A DNA stretch of 64,000 nucleotides from DAOTXS01 sp034435055. Its GTDB lineage: Bacteria > Chloroflexota > Anaerolineae > UBA4142. Below are positions 1 through 8,040 of the stretch, one piece after another (positions within the stretch are counted from its first letter, which is position 1; each line of letters begins with the position of its first letter). The stretch covers positions 33,666-97,665 of the forward strand of contig DAOTXS010000031.1 of assembly GCA_034435055.1 (NCBI GenBank), written 5' to 3'. The translations under genes were made by a program, and so were the position numbers. Below the pieces are notes generated by a model. The model searched no databases and was not told the DNA's origin. It worked only from the letters and a program-made list of their open reading frames with translations.

Positions 1-59
1 CGCCACGGCAGATCGCGTTTGTGTTTCGCGTACCACGAAAGCAGTCGAGTGGCAAATGG
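1..59 (-). CDS. mutY: MutY-like A/G-specific adenine glycosylase, N-terminal fragment (runs off left edge)
   Basis: Read on the minus strand, the first bases of the window encode LLSWYAKHKRDLPWR. This closely resembles the N-terminal helix of MutY-type adenine DNA glycosylases, which is rich in W-Y and ends in R-x-LPWR. MutY removes adenine mispaired with 8-oxoguanine. Only about 20 codons are visible and the iron-sulfur and catalytic regions lie outside the window. No ATG, GTG or TTG is found in frame just upstream; the reading runs into the CTGCC repeat at 61-96, so the true start is unknown. The gene lies downstream of the GNAT gene on the same strand. The assignment rests on one motif. 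Confidence 0.5.
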
Positions 60-60
60 T

Positions 61-96
61 TTTCTGCCTACTGCCTTCTGCCTACTGCCTATTGTT
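61..96. repeat. Low-complexity CTGCCTACTGCC/TTCTGCC repeat
   Basis: A degenerate tandem run of a 7-base unit (CTGCCTA / CTGCCTT) fills the gap between the GNAT stop codon and the mutY-like fragment. It is intergenic and has no clear coding or hairpin potential. It may have displaced the normal start of the mutY-like gene. Confidence 0.6.
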
Positions 97-103
97 CTAC
101 TAC

Positions 104-643
104 TTACTGTTTTCCCGCGTCCCATTCTTCCCGCAAAATACTCATCAAATATTCGTCATGAAATTTGCCGTGGCGATACAACCCTTGCCGATGCGCACCG
201 ACGCGGCGAAAGCCGGCTTTTTCGTAACAACGCATTGCGCGCGGATTGAAATCGTACACCTCCAACTCGATCAGATTCAACCCAAGTTCTTCAAACGCAA
301 ACCGCAATAGCGTTTTCGTCGCGTCGGTGCCGTACCCTTTGCTCCAATAATTCTTATCGCCGATGAAAATACCAAACACTGCTTTGCGATTCTTGAAATC
401 GATGTTGTGCAAACCGCAATTGCCGATCAACGTGTTGTCGTCGAGCGTCAGAATCGCAAACACAAAACTGTCTTTTGACTTGCGCCGATTTTCGAACCAA
501 TCGGTTTCATCTTCCAAATTGAACGGCGCGGAAATACCGGGATTCATAAACTGCGAAATTTCCCAATCGTTCAGCCATTCCACATACTTGGGCAAGTACT
601 CGCGTTGCACGGCGGCGAGCTGCACTTTTTCTCCGCGAAACAT
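104..643 (-). CDS. GNAT family N-acetyltransferase, RimJ/RimL-like
   Basis: A 179-residue protein with the GNAT fold, expected to move an acetyl group from acetyl-CoA to an amine (protein N-terminus or small molecule). The acetyl-CoA loop is visible as KNYWSKGYGTDA at about residue 98, followed by the family's C-terminal pattern in which NPRAMRCYEKAGF precedes the last strands. The ATG at 643 is chosen because GGAGG lies 5 bases before it; the open frame extends upstream to 730 but that part is not GNAT-like. The gene diverges from the oxidoreductase alpha subunit, with about 120 bases of shared promoter space. The substrate cannot be read from the sequence. Confidence 0.85.
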   Translation of the reverse strand: MFRGEKVQLAAVQREYLPKYVEWLNDWEISQFMNPGISAPFNLEDETDWFENRRKSKDSFVFAILTLDDNTLIGNCGLHNIDFKNRKAVFGIFIGDKNYWSKGYGTDATKTLLRFAFEELGLNLIELEVYDFNPRAMRCYEKAGFRRVGAHRQGLYRHGKFHDEYLMSILREEWDAGKQ

Positions 644-702
644 AGCGACCTCCGAATTTTCGATTGCGGGGCAGTATAGCATGTTTTGGATGTACCAACA
701 AT

Positions 703-731
703 TTGGATAAATCGCTACAACGCGGTACAAT
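703..731 (+). promoter_or_regulatory. Candidate sigma70-type promoter for the oxidoreductase alpha subunit
   Basis: TTGGAT at 703-708 and TACAAT at 726-731 are separated by 17 bases. The -10 box is strong and the -35 box poor. The ATG at 765 follows about 33 bases later. Confidence 0.45.
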
Positions 732-764
732 TAAAGCAGATCGATCTACAATGGGAAGTTGAAA

Positions 765-1889
765 ATGAAAGAATTTATTGATGGTGCAGAAGCAATCGTG
801 CGCGGCGCGTTGGCGGCGGGCTGTAATTTTTTCGCCGGTTATCCCATCACGCCCGCCACGCCGATTCTCCTGCGAATGTTGCGTGAACTACCAAAAATCG
901 GCGGCATCGGCATTCAAGGCGAAGACGAAATCGCCAGCATCGGAATGTGCATTGGCGCGGCGATGACCGGAATGAAAGCACTGACCGCAACGAGCGGACC
1001 CGGCATCAGTTTGTATTCCGAAAATATCGGGATGGCGATGATGGGCGAAGTCCCGCTCGTCATCGTCGATGTGATGCGGCAGGGTCCTGCGACCGGCGGC
1101 GCAACGACGGCGGCGCAAGGCGATGTACAATTTCTGCGCTGGTGCACGAGCGGCGGTTTTCCGGTGATTGCGTTATGTCCCAGCAATCTGGCGGAATGTT
1201 TTACGTTGACGATGCGCGCGTTCAATCTAGCGGAACGCTTTCGCGCGCCAGTGTTTATCGCCACCGATAAAGAAATGGTTGCTACGCAACAAAGCGTGGA
1301 CACAGCTACGTTTCAGAAAATCGCAATCGTCAATCGCACGTACGCGCCGGCGAACAGCGAGTTCATTCCGTATCAAATCAAAAAACTTGCCGACGTGCCG
1401 GCATTTTCGCCGATTGGCGGCGAACACCTCACCCGCTTTACCACGTCGATGCACGACGAGCGCGGAATGTTGACCAAGAAACCATCGAACGTGAACAAGA
1501 CGAGCCGGCATCTGTACCAAAAAATCGACGCGCACCGGGGTGAATTGGAATTCACACGATTCGATCTTGATGAAAGTGCGCGCACACTTGTCGTGAGTTA
1601 CGGCACCTCCGCGCGTTCGATGATTCAAGCGGTCCGCAATGCGCGCGTGGCGGGCAAGCGCGTTGCGATGCTGACGATTCAATCACTCTTCCCGGTGCCA
1701 GAGCAATCATTGCGCAATGCGTTGCGCGATATAACGCGCGTGATTGTGCCAGAACTAAACCTGGGTCAGTATCGTTTGGAAGTTGAACGCATCGCGGCAA
1801 CCGTCGATTCGCGCCCGCAGGTGATTGGCGTGAATCGCGTCGATGGTGAGTTGATCGAGCCAGCGGAAATCGAGGAGCAGATCATCTAA
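765..1889 (+). CDS. korA: 2-oxoacid:ferredoxin oxidoreductase, alpha subunit
   Basis: A 374-residue alpha subunit of the 2-oxoacid:ferredoxin oxidoreductase family, which oxidatively decarboxylates a 2-oxoacid (2-oxoglutarate, pyruvate or a branched-chain oxoacid) to an acyl-CoA and reduces ferredoxin. The N-terminal half has the family's AGYPITPATPI segment (about residue 24) and the TSGPGISLYSE segment (about 86). The C-terminal part is the transketolase-C-like domain. The start is ATG 765, with GGGAAG six bases upstream; a TTG two codons earlier is also open. The beta-gamma partner is not adjacent: it lies at 4231, after degV, plsY and an opposite-strand hydrolase. Substrate specificity cannot be decided from the sequence; the symbol is a best guess. 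Confidence 0.85.
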   Translation: MKEFIDGAEAIVRGALAAGCNFFAGYPITPATPILLRMLRELPKIGGIGIQGEDEIASIGMCIGAAMTGMKALTATSGPGISLYSENIGMAMMGEVPLVIVDVMRQGPATGGATTAAQGDVQFLRWCTSGGFPVIALCPSNLAECFTLTMRAFNLAERFRAPVFIATDKEMVATQQSVDTATFQKIAIVNRTYAPANSEFIPYQIKKLADVPAFSPIGGEHLTRFTTSMHDERGMLTKKPSNVNKTSRHLYQKIDAHRGELEFTRFDLDESARTLVVSYGTSARSMIQAVRNARVAGKRVAMLTIQSLFPVPEQSLRNALRDITRVIVPELNLGQYRLEVERIAATVDSRPQVIGVNRVDGELIEPAEIEEQII

Positions 1890-1900
1890 CGGAGAAGGCA

Positions 1901-2752
1901 ATGGCAAAAATCGCGGTAGTCACGGACAGCGCGGCGTGCGTTCCAATTGCGCTCAAACAATCGCTCGGCATCTTTGAGATTCCGTTTGAACTTGTGTGGG
2001 ATGGCGTGGTGTATCGTGACGGCGTCGATCTTTTGCCGGCAGAATTTTATCGTCGTTTCCGTGCGCAGGTTCACACGCATCCCACCACATCGCAACCGCC
2101 ACTCGGCGCGTTCGTTTCGCTGTACACGCAACTGAGCAAACAAACCGACGGTATCGTTTCGATTCACGTGGCTGGCGAAATGACCGGCACGGTGCGAACG
2201 GCGCAACTGGCGGCAGCCCAAGTCGATGCGGTGCCGATTCGCGTTTTGGATTCACGTACCGCAACGATTGCCGAAGGATTTGTGGTGCTCGCGGCGGCGC
2301 GCGCGGCGAACACCGGCGGAACTTTCGATCAAGTCGTTGATGCGGCGCAACGCGTGATTGACCGGGTCGATTTTTTTGCGACGCTGAAAACGTTGGAGCA
2401 CATTCACCGCGGCGGACGCTTGGGTGAAGCGGCAACCTTGCTCGGCAGTCAGTTGAAGATTGCGCCGATATTGAATTTGAAAAACGGACGCGTGAGTGTC
2501 GTTGGTATGACGCGTTCGTGGAAACACGCGCTCGAAGAAATAATCGATTTGTCCGCTGATCGCTTGAAAGGTAAAACAAAAATCCGCGCCTCGGTGTTCC
2601 ACGCCGATGCGTCGGTGGATGCCACGTGGTTGGGAGAACAGTTTTGCTCACGCGTGGCGTGTGCGGAATTTTACATCACCGAGTTTTCACCGGTGATGGG
2701 CGCGCACACGGGTCCGGATGTAGTCGGAATTGCTTTTTATGCTGACGATTGA
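1901..2752 (+). CDS. degV: DegV family fatty-acid-binding protein
   Basis: A 283-residue DegV (FakB-like) protein. Members bind a fatty acid and, with a FakA kinase, feed exogenous fatty acids into phospholipid synthesis. Visible family features are the opening AVVTDSAACVP, the TTSQPP segment near residue 65, and RGGRLGEAA near residue 170 of the lipid-binding domain. It starts 11 bases after the alpha subunit stop with GGAGAAGG as ribosome site, and its end overlaps plsY by 14 bases. This pairing fits a lipid role, since PlsY uses acyl-phosphate, the product of the FakA/B route. No fakA is in the window. Confidence 0.88.
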   Translation: MAKIAVVTDSAACVPIALKQSLGIFEIPFELVWDGVVYRDGVDLLPAEFYRRFRAQVHTHPTTSQPPLGAFVSLYTQLSKQTDGIVSIHVAGEMTGTVRTAQLAAAQVDAVPIRVLDSRTATIAEGFVVLAAARAANTGGTFDQVVDAAQRVIDRVDFFATLKTLEHIHRGGRLGEAATLLGSQLKIAPILNLKNGRVSVVGMTRSWKHALEEIIDLSADRLKGKTKIRASVFHADASVDATWLGEQFCSRVACAEFYITEFSPVMGAHTGPDVVGIAFYADD

Positions 2753-3404
2753 TTCGTTCGTTTTGATTGTGGCAAGTTATTTGTGGGGTTCGATTTCGCC
2801 TGCGTATCTCGTCGCGCGACTTGGGAAAGGCATCGACCTGCGGCAGTACGGCACCGGCACTGTTGGCGGTTCGAATGTCGGAAAACAAATTGGCATCGCC
2901 TGGATGTTTGCTGTTGGCGCGCTGGATGTGTTGAAAGGGTTGTTGCCACCGGCGCTGGCGCGTGACTGGGGCTTTGGTCCCGGCGTTGCAATTGCGGTGA
3001 GTCTGGCAACGGTCATCGGCCATAATTGGTCAGCGTACCTCGGGTTCAAAGGTGGACGCGGCATTGGAACAACGGTTGGCATGTTGTTGGCGTGGGACAT
3101 GTGGCTCGCGATGGTCTTGTTGTTCGCGCTAGCGGTTGGGTTGATCATCAAACAAGGCGCGCCGAGTTCTGCCCTCGGTTTGATTCTGCTCGCGCCAGTT
3201 TCATCGCTGATTGGCGATGCGCCGGAAATTGCGTGGGGATGCGGGTTACTCGCGCTGATTATTTTCATTAAACGATTGGAAGCCAATCGATTGCCATTGC
3301 CGCGCGACGCCAAAGACAAAAGAGCCGTGCTTTGGCGACGGCTCTGGCTGGATCGCGATATTGCCTCCGATCAAATATGGCAGGCGCGCGGACGTATCGA
3401 TTAA
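2739..3404 (+). CDS. plsY: Glycerol-3-phosphate acyltransferase PlsY
   Basis: A 221-residue integral membrane acyltransferase that transfers an acyl group from acyl-phosphate to sn-glycerol 3-phosphate to make lysophosphatidic acid. It has the conserved PlsY segments in order: GSISPAYLVAR, then IDLRQYGTGTVGGSNVG (about residues 31-47), then GHNWSAYLGFKGGRGIGT (about 88-105) and a third loop with GAPSSALGL. Several hydrophobic helices alternate with these loops. ATG 2739 lies within the end of degV, indicating translational coupling; a TTG three codons earlier is also open. Its last codons overlap the stop of the convergent hydrolase gene by 4 bases, and a hairpin for that gene's terminator lies inside this reading frame. 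Confidence 0.9.
   Translation: MLTIDSFVLIVASYLWGSISPAYLVARLGKGIDLRQYGTGTVGGSNVGKQIGIAWMFAVGALDVLKGLLPPALARDWGFGPGVAIAVSLATVIGHNWSAYLGFKGGRGIGTTVGMLLAWDMWLAMVLLFALAVGLIIKQGAPSSALGLILLAPVSSLIGDAPEIAWGCGLLALIIFIKRLEANRLPLPRDAKDKRAVLWRRLWLDRDIASDQIWQARGRID
3311..3345 (-). terminator. Intrinsic terminator of the 3401-4135 gene, embedded in plsY
   Basis: On the minus strand AGAGCCG (3339-3345), an 11-base loop and CGGCTCT (3321-3327) are followed by TTTTGTCTTT. It lies about 55 bases downstream of the hydrolase stop codon but entirely within the C-terminal codons of plsY. Confidence 0.65.
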
Positions 3405-4135
3405 TCGCGCAGAACTTGCGCGACCAACGCGCCGACGCGCGGATTGTTCCAATAACGATGTGATTCTAATCGACTGCGCGCGCCGTCGATGCGTTCATCG
3501 CGCACCGGGTACGTTGGAAACACTGAGGCAATTGGCGCGGCAACGAGATCACGCGGCGCGTACAGATTCAACCACCGGCGTACCGTTTGCGGATTGATCG
3601 CGCCGAGATTGGCATTGCGTTGACCGGTTTTGACCAACGTGTTCAGTGGACAACCGAGGGTAATCCACGCGGCGATGTTGTAACGATATGCTTCTTCGCG
3701 CAAGACATCGAACGCGACGAGACACCCGAGACTCTCGCTGATCAAAACGATTTCGTAGCCGTGTCGTGTGAGTTCAGCGAGGGTTTGACGCAAACGATCA
3801 CGAATGGCTTCGCGGCGGCGCGAGGGAATCAAATACGCAATGACGCCATCGACGCCGTTGACGGTGCGATGAAGTGTATCGGCAATGTGTGCGACGATAT
3901 GAACCGCGTGCCGCGACGGACGCCCAAGCAAAAATTCGGCGAGGGAATGTAAACGCGCAATTGTCCACGCGCCGATGCGGGTAACGCGCGCGCCGGCATC
4001 GATCATATCGCCCCACCAGACCGGGTGATGAAGCGGCGTTGATCCCAAATGCTTGGCGATGGTTTGCATCTGGGCGATGCCAAAAGTATTGGCGGTGCGC
4101 CCGGTGCCGTGAATAGTTACAATGACTCGACTCAT
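3401..4135 (-). CDS. Predicted alpha/beta-hydrolase-fold protein
   Basis: A 244-residue protein that begins MSRVIVTIHGTG. The first strand and oxyanion-hole HGTG are followed by an SESLGCLVAFDVL nucleophile elbow at about residue 125, in which the usual first Gly of G-x-S-x-G is Ser. This supports a serine hydrolase fold, but substrate and natural role are not recognisable. ATG 4135 is chosen because homology-like sequence starts there; upstream ATG codons in frame (4177, 4198) add a Cys/Ser-rich stretch and no convincing ribosome site is seen at any of the three. The gene runs against plsY and korB and is likely transcribed alone. Confidence 0.6.
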   Translation of the reverse strand: MSRVIVTIHGTGRTANTFGIAQMQTIAKHLGSTPLHHPVWWGDMIDAGARVTRIGAWTIARLHSLAEFLLGRPSRHAVHIVAHIADTLHRTVNGVDGVIAYLIPSRRREAIRDRLRQTLAELTRHGYEIVLISESLGCLVAFDVLREEAYRYNIAAWITLGCPLNTLVKTGQRNANLGAINPQTVRRWLNLYAPRDLVAAPIASVFPTYPVRDERIDGARSRLESHRYWNNPRVGALVAQVLRD

Positions 4136-4230
4136 CGTGACAGAAAGAAAACTGCGCGGGAAACTTGCGCAGTTCATCGTGAACCCAATATAGCACACGT
4201 TGCCTTTGGATGCAACAGGAGAACAGTACT

Positions 4231-5550
4231 GTGATCGGTCAATTTATTCAAACGTATCGCAACCTTGAACGCAAATATCCATTCTGCCCGGGTTGTTCGC
4301 ATTCCCTCGTGCTCGATCAACTGAACGCCGCGCTCGTCAAACTGCAACTCGATCCGCACCAAGTCGTCATCGTAACCGATATTGGTTGCGTGGGGATGAG
4401 TGATCAATATTTCGAGGTGAACGCATTTCACGGTTTGCACGGTCGCGCGATTACGTACGCGACCGGCATCAAGTTGGCAAATCCGGATTTGAAGGTCATC
4501 GTGTTGATGGGTGACGGCGGTGCGGGCATCGGCGGCGCGCACTTGCTCAACGCCGCGCGGCGCAATATCGGCATTACTGTTTTGGTGATGAACAATTTGA
4601 ATTTTGGAATGACCGGCGGTGAGCATTCCGTTACGACGCCGCACGGCGCAAACACGTCGTCGACTCGCTTTGGCAATCTTGAGCGCCCGCTCGATATTTG
4701 CGCGACGGTTGCGGTGAACGGCGCATCGTTTGTCTTTCGCGGCACCGCGTTTGATAAAGATTTATCGGAAAAAATTATCGACGCGATCCAAACGCCCGGC
4801 TTTGCGTTGCTCGACATTTGGGAATTGTGTACCGCGTACTATGTGCCGAACAATGATTTTTCCAAAAACGCGCTAATGCAAACGATGCAGGAATCGAATT
4901 TTTCGGCGGGCGTTCTTCAAAAACGCGCTTACCCGGAACTCGCGCGGGCGTACCGTAAACTCGCCACGCAAGAACAAAGCAAACCGGTTTTGCCGCCGCA
5001 AGCACTTGAACAAAAGTACGACAGCGTGCTGACGCAACCGACGCGCCTCATTCTTGCCGGCGCGGCGGGCGGCAAAGTAAAATCGACGGCGAGCGCGTTG
5101 GCAATTGGCGGAATGTTGAGCGGCTTGTGGGTGGCGCAACGCGACGATTATCCGACGACGGTGATGAGCGGTTATTCGGTGTCGGAAATTATTTTGAGCC
5201 GCGAGGAAATTTTCTACACTGGCATCGATCAGCCGGACATTCTGGCGGTGCTGTCATCGGAAGGATTATCGCAAGTGCCGCGCCAACTGCGCGCGATGAA
5301 TGAAACGCAAACGGTGTACGTCGTACCGGAACTCGCCGAGCAAATTCAAACGCGCGCGCGCAAAATCGTTTTCAACTTTCGCGCCCCGCCCGGCAAAAAA
5401 TCGTTGGCGGTGATGACGGCGGCGGCAATCGTGCGTCATTCAAATTTGTACCCTCTTGACGCGTTCCGCGAAGCGATTATGATGGGGCAACGCGAAGAAA
5501 TCGCGCAGGAAAATTTACGCGCGATCGAAGCGAGTGCGATGATCTTGTAA
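4231..5550 (+). CDS. korB: 2-oxoacid:ferredoxin oxidoreductase, fused beta and gamma subunits
   Basis: A 439-residue fusion. Residues up to about 255 form the thiamine-diphosphate beta subunit: FCPGCSH near the start, TDIGCVG, and the TPP motif GDGGAGIGG ending about 27 residues later in VMNN. From about residue 260 to the end is the gamma domain, starting RLILAGAAGGKVKSTASALA. With the alpha subunit it makes the acyl-CoA plus reduced ferredoxin. The GTG at 4231 is preferred because AGGAGA lies 8 bases before it; an ATG at 4210 is open but has that ribosome site inside it. The gap to the next hydrolase gene is 11 bases, so they form an operon. Beta-gamma fusions are less common than separate subunits. 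Confidence 0.85.
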   Translation: MIGQFIQTYRNLERKYPFCPGCSHSLVLDQLNAALVKLQLDPHQVVIVTDIGCVGMSDQYFEVNAFHGLHGRAITYATGIKLANPDLKVIVLMGDGGAGIGGAHLLNAARRNIGITVLVMNNLNFGMTGGEHSVTTPHGANTSSTRFGNLERPLDICATVAVNGASFVFRGTAFDKDLSEKIIDAIQTPGFALLDIWELCTAYYVPNNDFSKNALMQTMQESNFSAGVLQKRAYPELARAYRKLATQEQSKPVLPPQALEQKYDSVLTQPTRLILAGAAGGKVKSTASALAIGGMLSGLWVAQRDDYPTTVMSGYSVSEIILSREEIFYTGIDQPDILAVLSSEGLSQVPRQLRAMNETQTVYVVPELAEQIQTRARKIVFNFRAPPGKKSLAVMTAAAIVRHSNLYPLDAFREAIMMGQREEIAQENLRAIEASAMIL

Positions 5551-5561
5551 AGGAGGAAGTA

Positions 5562-6368
5562 GTGAACATCAAGGTGCGTGGATTTGAAATGGCGTACGAA
5601 GATACCGGCGGCGCTGGAATTCCGTTATTGCTCATTCACGGTTTTCCACTCGATCACACATTGTGGTCAGCGCAAATCAAACATCTCGCCGATGTTGCGC
5701 GCGTCATCGCGCCGGACTTGCGCGGCTTTGGCGAATCCACGCCAAGCGTGCCGGGCGACGCGGTAACGATGGACACGTACGCCGACGATTTGCGCGCGTT
5801 GCTCGACGCGCTTGGTATCAAAAGCGCGGCGATTGCCGGATTATCGATGGGCGGGTACATTGCGTTTGCCTTTTATCGCAAGCACGCGGCGCGCGCGCGT
5901 GCCTTGATTCTGGCGAACACCAAAGCCGGCGCGGATTCGCCGGAAGGCAAAAAGGCGCGCGACGACAATGCCACACTGGTGCGCGAAAAAGGCGTCGCCG
6001 AAATTGCGGAACGCATGTTGCCGAAGATGCTCACGCCGAAAACTATCGCGGAAAAAATCGATGTGGCGAACACCGTGCGCACGATGATGTCCCGGCAACC
6101 GGTCGATGGTGTGGTCAGCGCGTTGATGGCGATGCGTGATCGCCCCGATTCTACGCCGACGCTCGCGCAAATTTCGGTGCCGACGTTAATCATCACCGGC
6201 GCGGAGGATAATTTGATTCCGCCGAAAGAATCAGAGTTGATGCGCGACGCGCTCCGCGTGCCCGGCGCGCGGTTGGTGGTGATGCCCGGCGCGGCGCATT
6301 TATCGAATGTGGAACAGCCGGAGATGTTCAATCAAGCGGTGCGCGAATTTTTGAAATTGGTGAAATAA
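5562..6368 (+). CDS. Alpha/beta hydrolase (3-oxoadipate enol-lactonase / haloperoxidase type)
   Basis: A 268-residue classical alpha/beta hydrolase. The oxyanion loop LLIHGFPLDHTLW is at about residues 26-38. The nucleophile elbow GLSMGGY is near residue 94, the acid GAEDNLIPP near 212 and the catalytic His in GAAHLSNVEQP near 246. The reaction is probably hydrolysis of an ester or lactone, but the family is broad. The GTG start at 5562 follows a strong AAAGGAGGAAG site. It is the last gene of the oxidoreductase group and ends at a perfect bidirectional terminator. Confidence 0.85.
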   Translation: MNIKVRGFEMAYEDTGGAGIPLLLIHGFPLDHTLWSAQIKHLADVARVIAPDLRGFGESTPSVPGDAVTMDTYADDLRALLDALGIKSAAIAGLSMGGYIAFAFYRKHAARARALILANTKAGADSPEGKKARDDNATLVREKGVAEIAERMLPKMLTPKTIAEKIDVANTVRTMMSRQPVDGVVSALMAMRDRPDSTPTLAQISVPTLIITGAEDNLIPPKESELMRDALRVPGARLVVMPGAAHLSNVEQPEMFNQAVREFLKLVK

Positions 6369-6405
6369 GAACAATGCGCCCGGAAATTTCCGGGCGCATT
6401 GTTCT
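6368..6405. terminator. Perfect 38-bp palindrome, bidirectional terminator
   Basis: Two 19-base arms (AGAACAATGCGCCCGGAAA and its complement) meet without a spacer between the convergent hydrolase and LysM genes. The first base is the last base of the hydrolase stop codon. Confidence 0.75.
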
Positions 6406-6425
6406 GCTGAGAGCGCGTCCGATCC

Positions 6426-7538
6426 CTACGGACGCTGGCGAAATTCGATTTCGGCGTGGCCGCCTTTGAGTTCGACATCGGCGTAAATGTTCAACCCCAA
6501 CGGAATCACGCGCCACACGCCGGTGCACGCGTGCGCAAATTCAACATAGTATGGTCCGCGTTCCGGTTTCGCGCCGGTCAATTTCGGTTCGCTGATCCAA
6601 CTACCGTCGGTCGTCGCCACCACGACGGGCCAATCCGTTCGATTCTGAACGAACGTGCCAAGCGAACACGGTCCAGTCCCGGTTGTGTTCACGAGCAAAA
6701 CCGCTTCCCAGGTTCCGGATAATGGGCCCGGCACGGACACGGAAGACGCGCTCGACGATGGAATCACCACGACCGGCACCGAAGATGCCGATGACGATGC
6801 GGGCGGCGGCAATACCACGACCGGCACGGAAGACGCGGACGATGAAGCCGGCGGCGGCAAGACAACGACGGGCGGTTTAACCGGCGGCACATAGACCGGC
6901 GGCAGTGGTTGATAAACCGGCGGATTGATTGGGGCGACACCGCCCGGGATGAACAAACGTTGACCGACCCACAAGAGCGATGGATTCGCCAGGTTGTTGG
7001 CGATCTGAATCGCGTACACTGACGAACCGTACCGCGCGGCGATCAGTGACAGCCACTCGCCGGGGCGGACGATGTGATAAACGCCTTGCGGTGGAACTGG
7101 GATGGGTTGCGGCACCGGTTGCGGAACATAGTGACCCGGGATGCGCAAGGTCTGTCCGACGTAAATCCAATAATTGTACAGCCCGTTCGCTTGCATCAAC
7201 GCGGCAACCGTCGTGCCGTGCCGATTCGCAATCGAAAAAAGTGTGTCGCCCGCTTGCACCACGTACGTGCCGGTAGTCGGCGGGAGTGGCGCAGAACCGG
7301 TGGGAATCACCAAGCGCTGACCAATGTAAATGAAATTCGCGTTCCGCATTCCGTTTGCCGCCATGATTGCGTTCATCGTCGTGCCGTAGCGGTTTGCAAT
7401 CGAAAAGAGTGTGTCGCCCCAGCGCACGACGTGCACCAAAGGCGAATTTGCCGACGCGGTGCCGCTGGATCCAACGACGCCAAGAATCAGTCCAAATAGA
7501 AAAACGGCAACTAGAATCAATCGAAAAGACTTGCGCAT
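6426..7538 (-). CDS. Secreted protein with three LysM domains
   Basis: A 370-residue exported protein, expected to bind peptidoglycan-type glycans. Residues 1-30 are a signal peptide (MRKS, hydrophobic core, ASANS). LysM domains lie at about 36-79, 92-136 and 151-198, each opening VVRWGDTLFSIA, VVQAGDTLFSIA or IVRPGEWLSLIA and ending YIGQRLVIP or similar. A Pro/Ser/Val low-complexity linker follows, with PVVVLPPPASSSASS repeated nearly three times. The C-terminal 95 residues are a separate, unrecognised domain with three Cys. GGAGG precedes ATG 7538 and lies inside the upstream HTH gene's end, so the two are coupled. No catalytic domain is evident. Confidence 0.85.
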   Translation of the reverse strand: MRKSFRLILVAVFLFGLILGVVGSSGTASANSPLVHVVRWGDTLFSIANRYGTTMNAIMAANGMRNANFIYIGQRLVIPTGSAPLPPTTGTYVVQAGDTLFSIANRHGTTVAALMQANGLYNYWIYVGQTLRIPGHYVPQPVPQPIPVPPQGVYHIVRPGEWLSLIAARYGSSVYAIQIANNLANPSLLWVGQRLFIPGGVAPINPPVYQPLPPVYVPPVKPPVVVLPPPASSSASSVPVVVLPPPASSSASSVPVVVIPSSSASSVSVPGPLSGTWEAVLLVNTTGTGPCSLGTFVQNRTDWPVVVATTDGSWISEPKLTGAKPERGPYYVEFAHACTGVWRVIPLGLNIYADVELKGGHAEIEFRQRP

Positions 7539-7539
7539 T

Positions 7540-7872
7540 TTATCTTTCCTCCTTGCGGCGAGTTGCGGCGCGCGGTTTGGCTTTGCGTTTCGATAAGCGG
7601 GCGGGCGGCGATGCGTGCTTCTTTTGGATCGGCGTTACGATTTTGCGCGGCGCGGCGGTTTCGGAATTTTCCAACGCGGCAAGTTCCTCTTCCGTGTCGA
7701 TTTCGCGCGCGTGAATGAAATCCTCCAGATGCGATTGTCGCACGCGGTAGCTGCCTTCCAGTTTTACGGCTTTGAGCTTGCGCGTCTGGATGTAGCGGCG
7801 CACCGTGAACGGGCTGATGCCGATAATCTGTGCAACCTCGTTGGTCGTCAAAAACTCGCGTTTCGCCGTCAA
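7540..7872 (-). CDS. Small helix-turn-helix DNA-binding protein (excisionase/MerR-like fold)
   Basis: A 110-residue protein with an N-terminal winged HTH of the type used by excisionases and MerR-like regulators: LTTNEVAQIIGISPFTVRRYIQTRKLKA (two adjacent blocks, residues 8-35) followed by the wing SYRVRQSHLEDFI. The C-terminal half is basic and Lys/Arg/Ala-rich. The start is a TTG at 7872, supported by GAGGT six bases upstream; no ATG is available at the N-terminus. Its stop is one base from the LysM gene's ATG, so it probably regulates or is co-expressed with that surface protein. Target unknown. Confidence 0.8.
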   Translation of the reverse strand: MTAKREFLTTNEVAQIIGISPFTVRRYIQTRKLKAVKLEGSYRVRQSHLEDFIHAREIDTEEELAALENSETAAPRKIVTPIQKKHASPPARLSKRKAKPRAATRRKEER

Positions 7873-7992
7873 ACTTTACCTCGCTTTATCTTGCTACATC
7901 TTGCGCCATTTTACACCCGGGCGGGCGGTTTGTCAATATCTTATGCAACCCAAGATACACAAGACGGAAAAACGCTTTTGGGGCGGGGCCGG

Positions 7993-8026
7993 AAAAGAAA
8001 AAGGCGCGCGGATTGCTCCGCGCGCC
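7993..8026 (-). terminator. Intrinsic terminator of the 8041-8748 gene
   Basis: GGCGCGCGGA (8003-8012), loop TTGC, TCCGCGCGCC (8017-8026). On the minus strand the hairpin is followed by TTTTTCTTTTCC. Confidence 0.85.
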
Positions 8027-8040
8027 GTGTCACTTACGCA

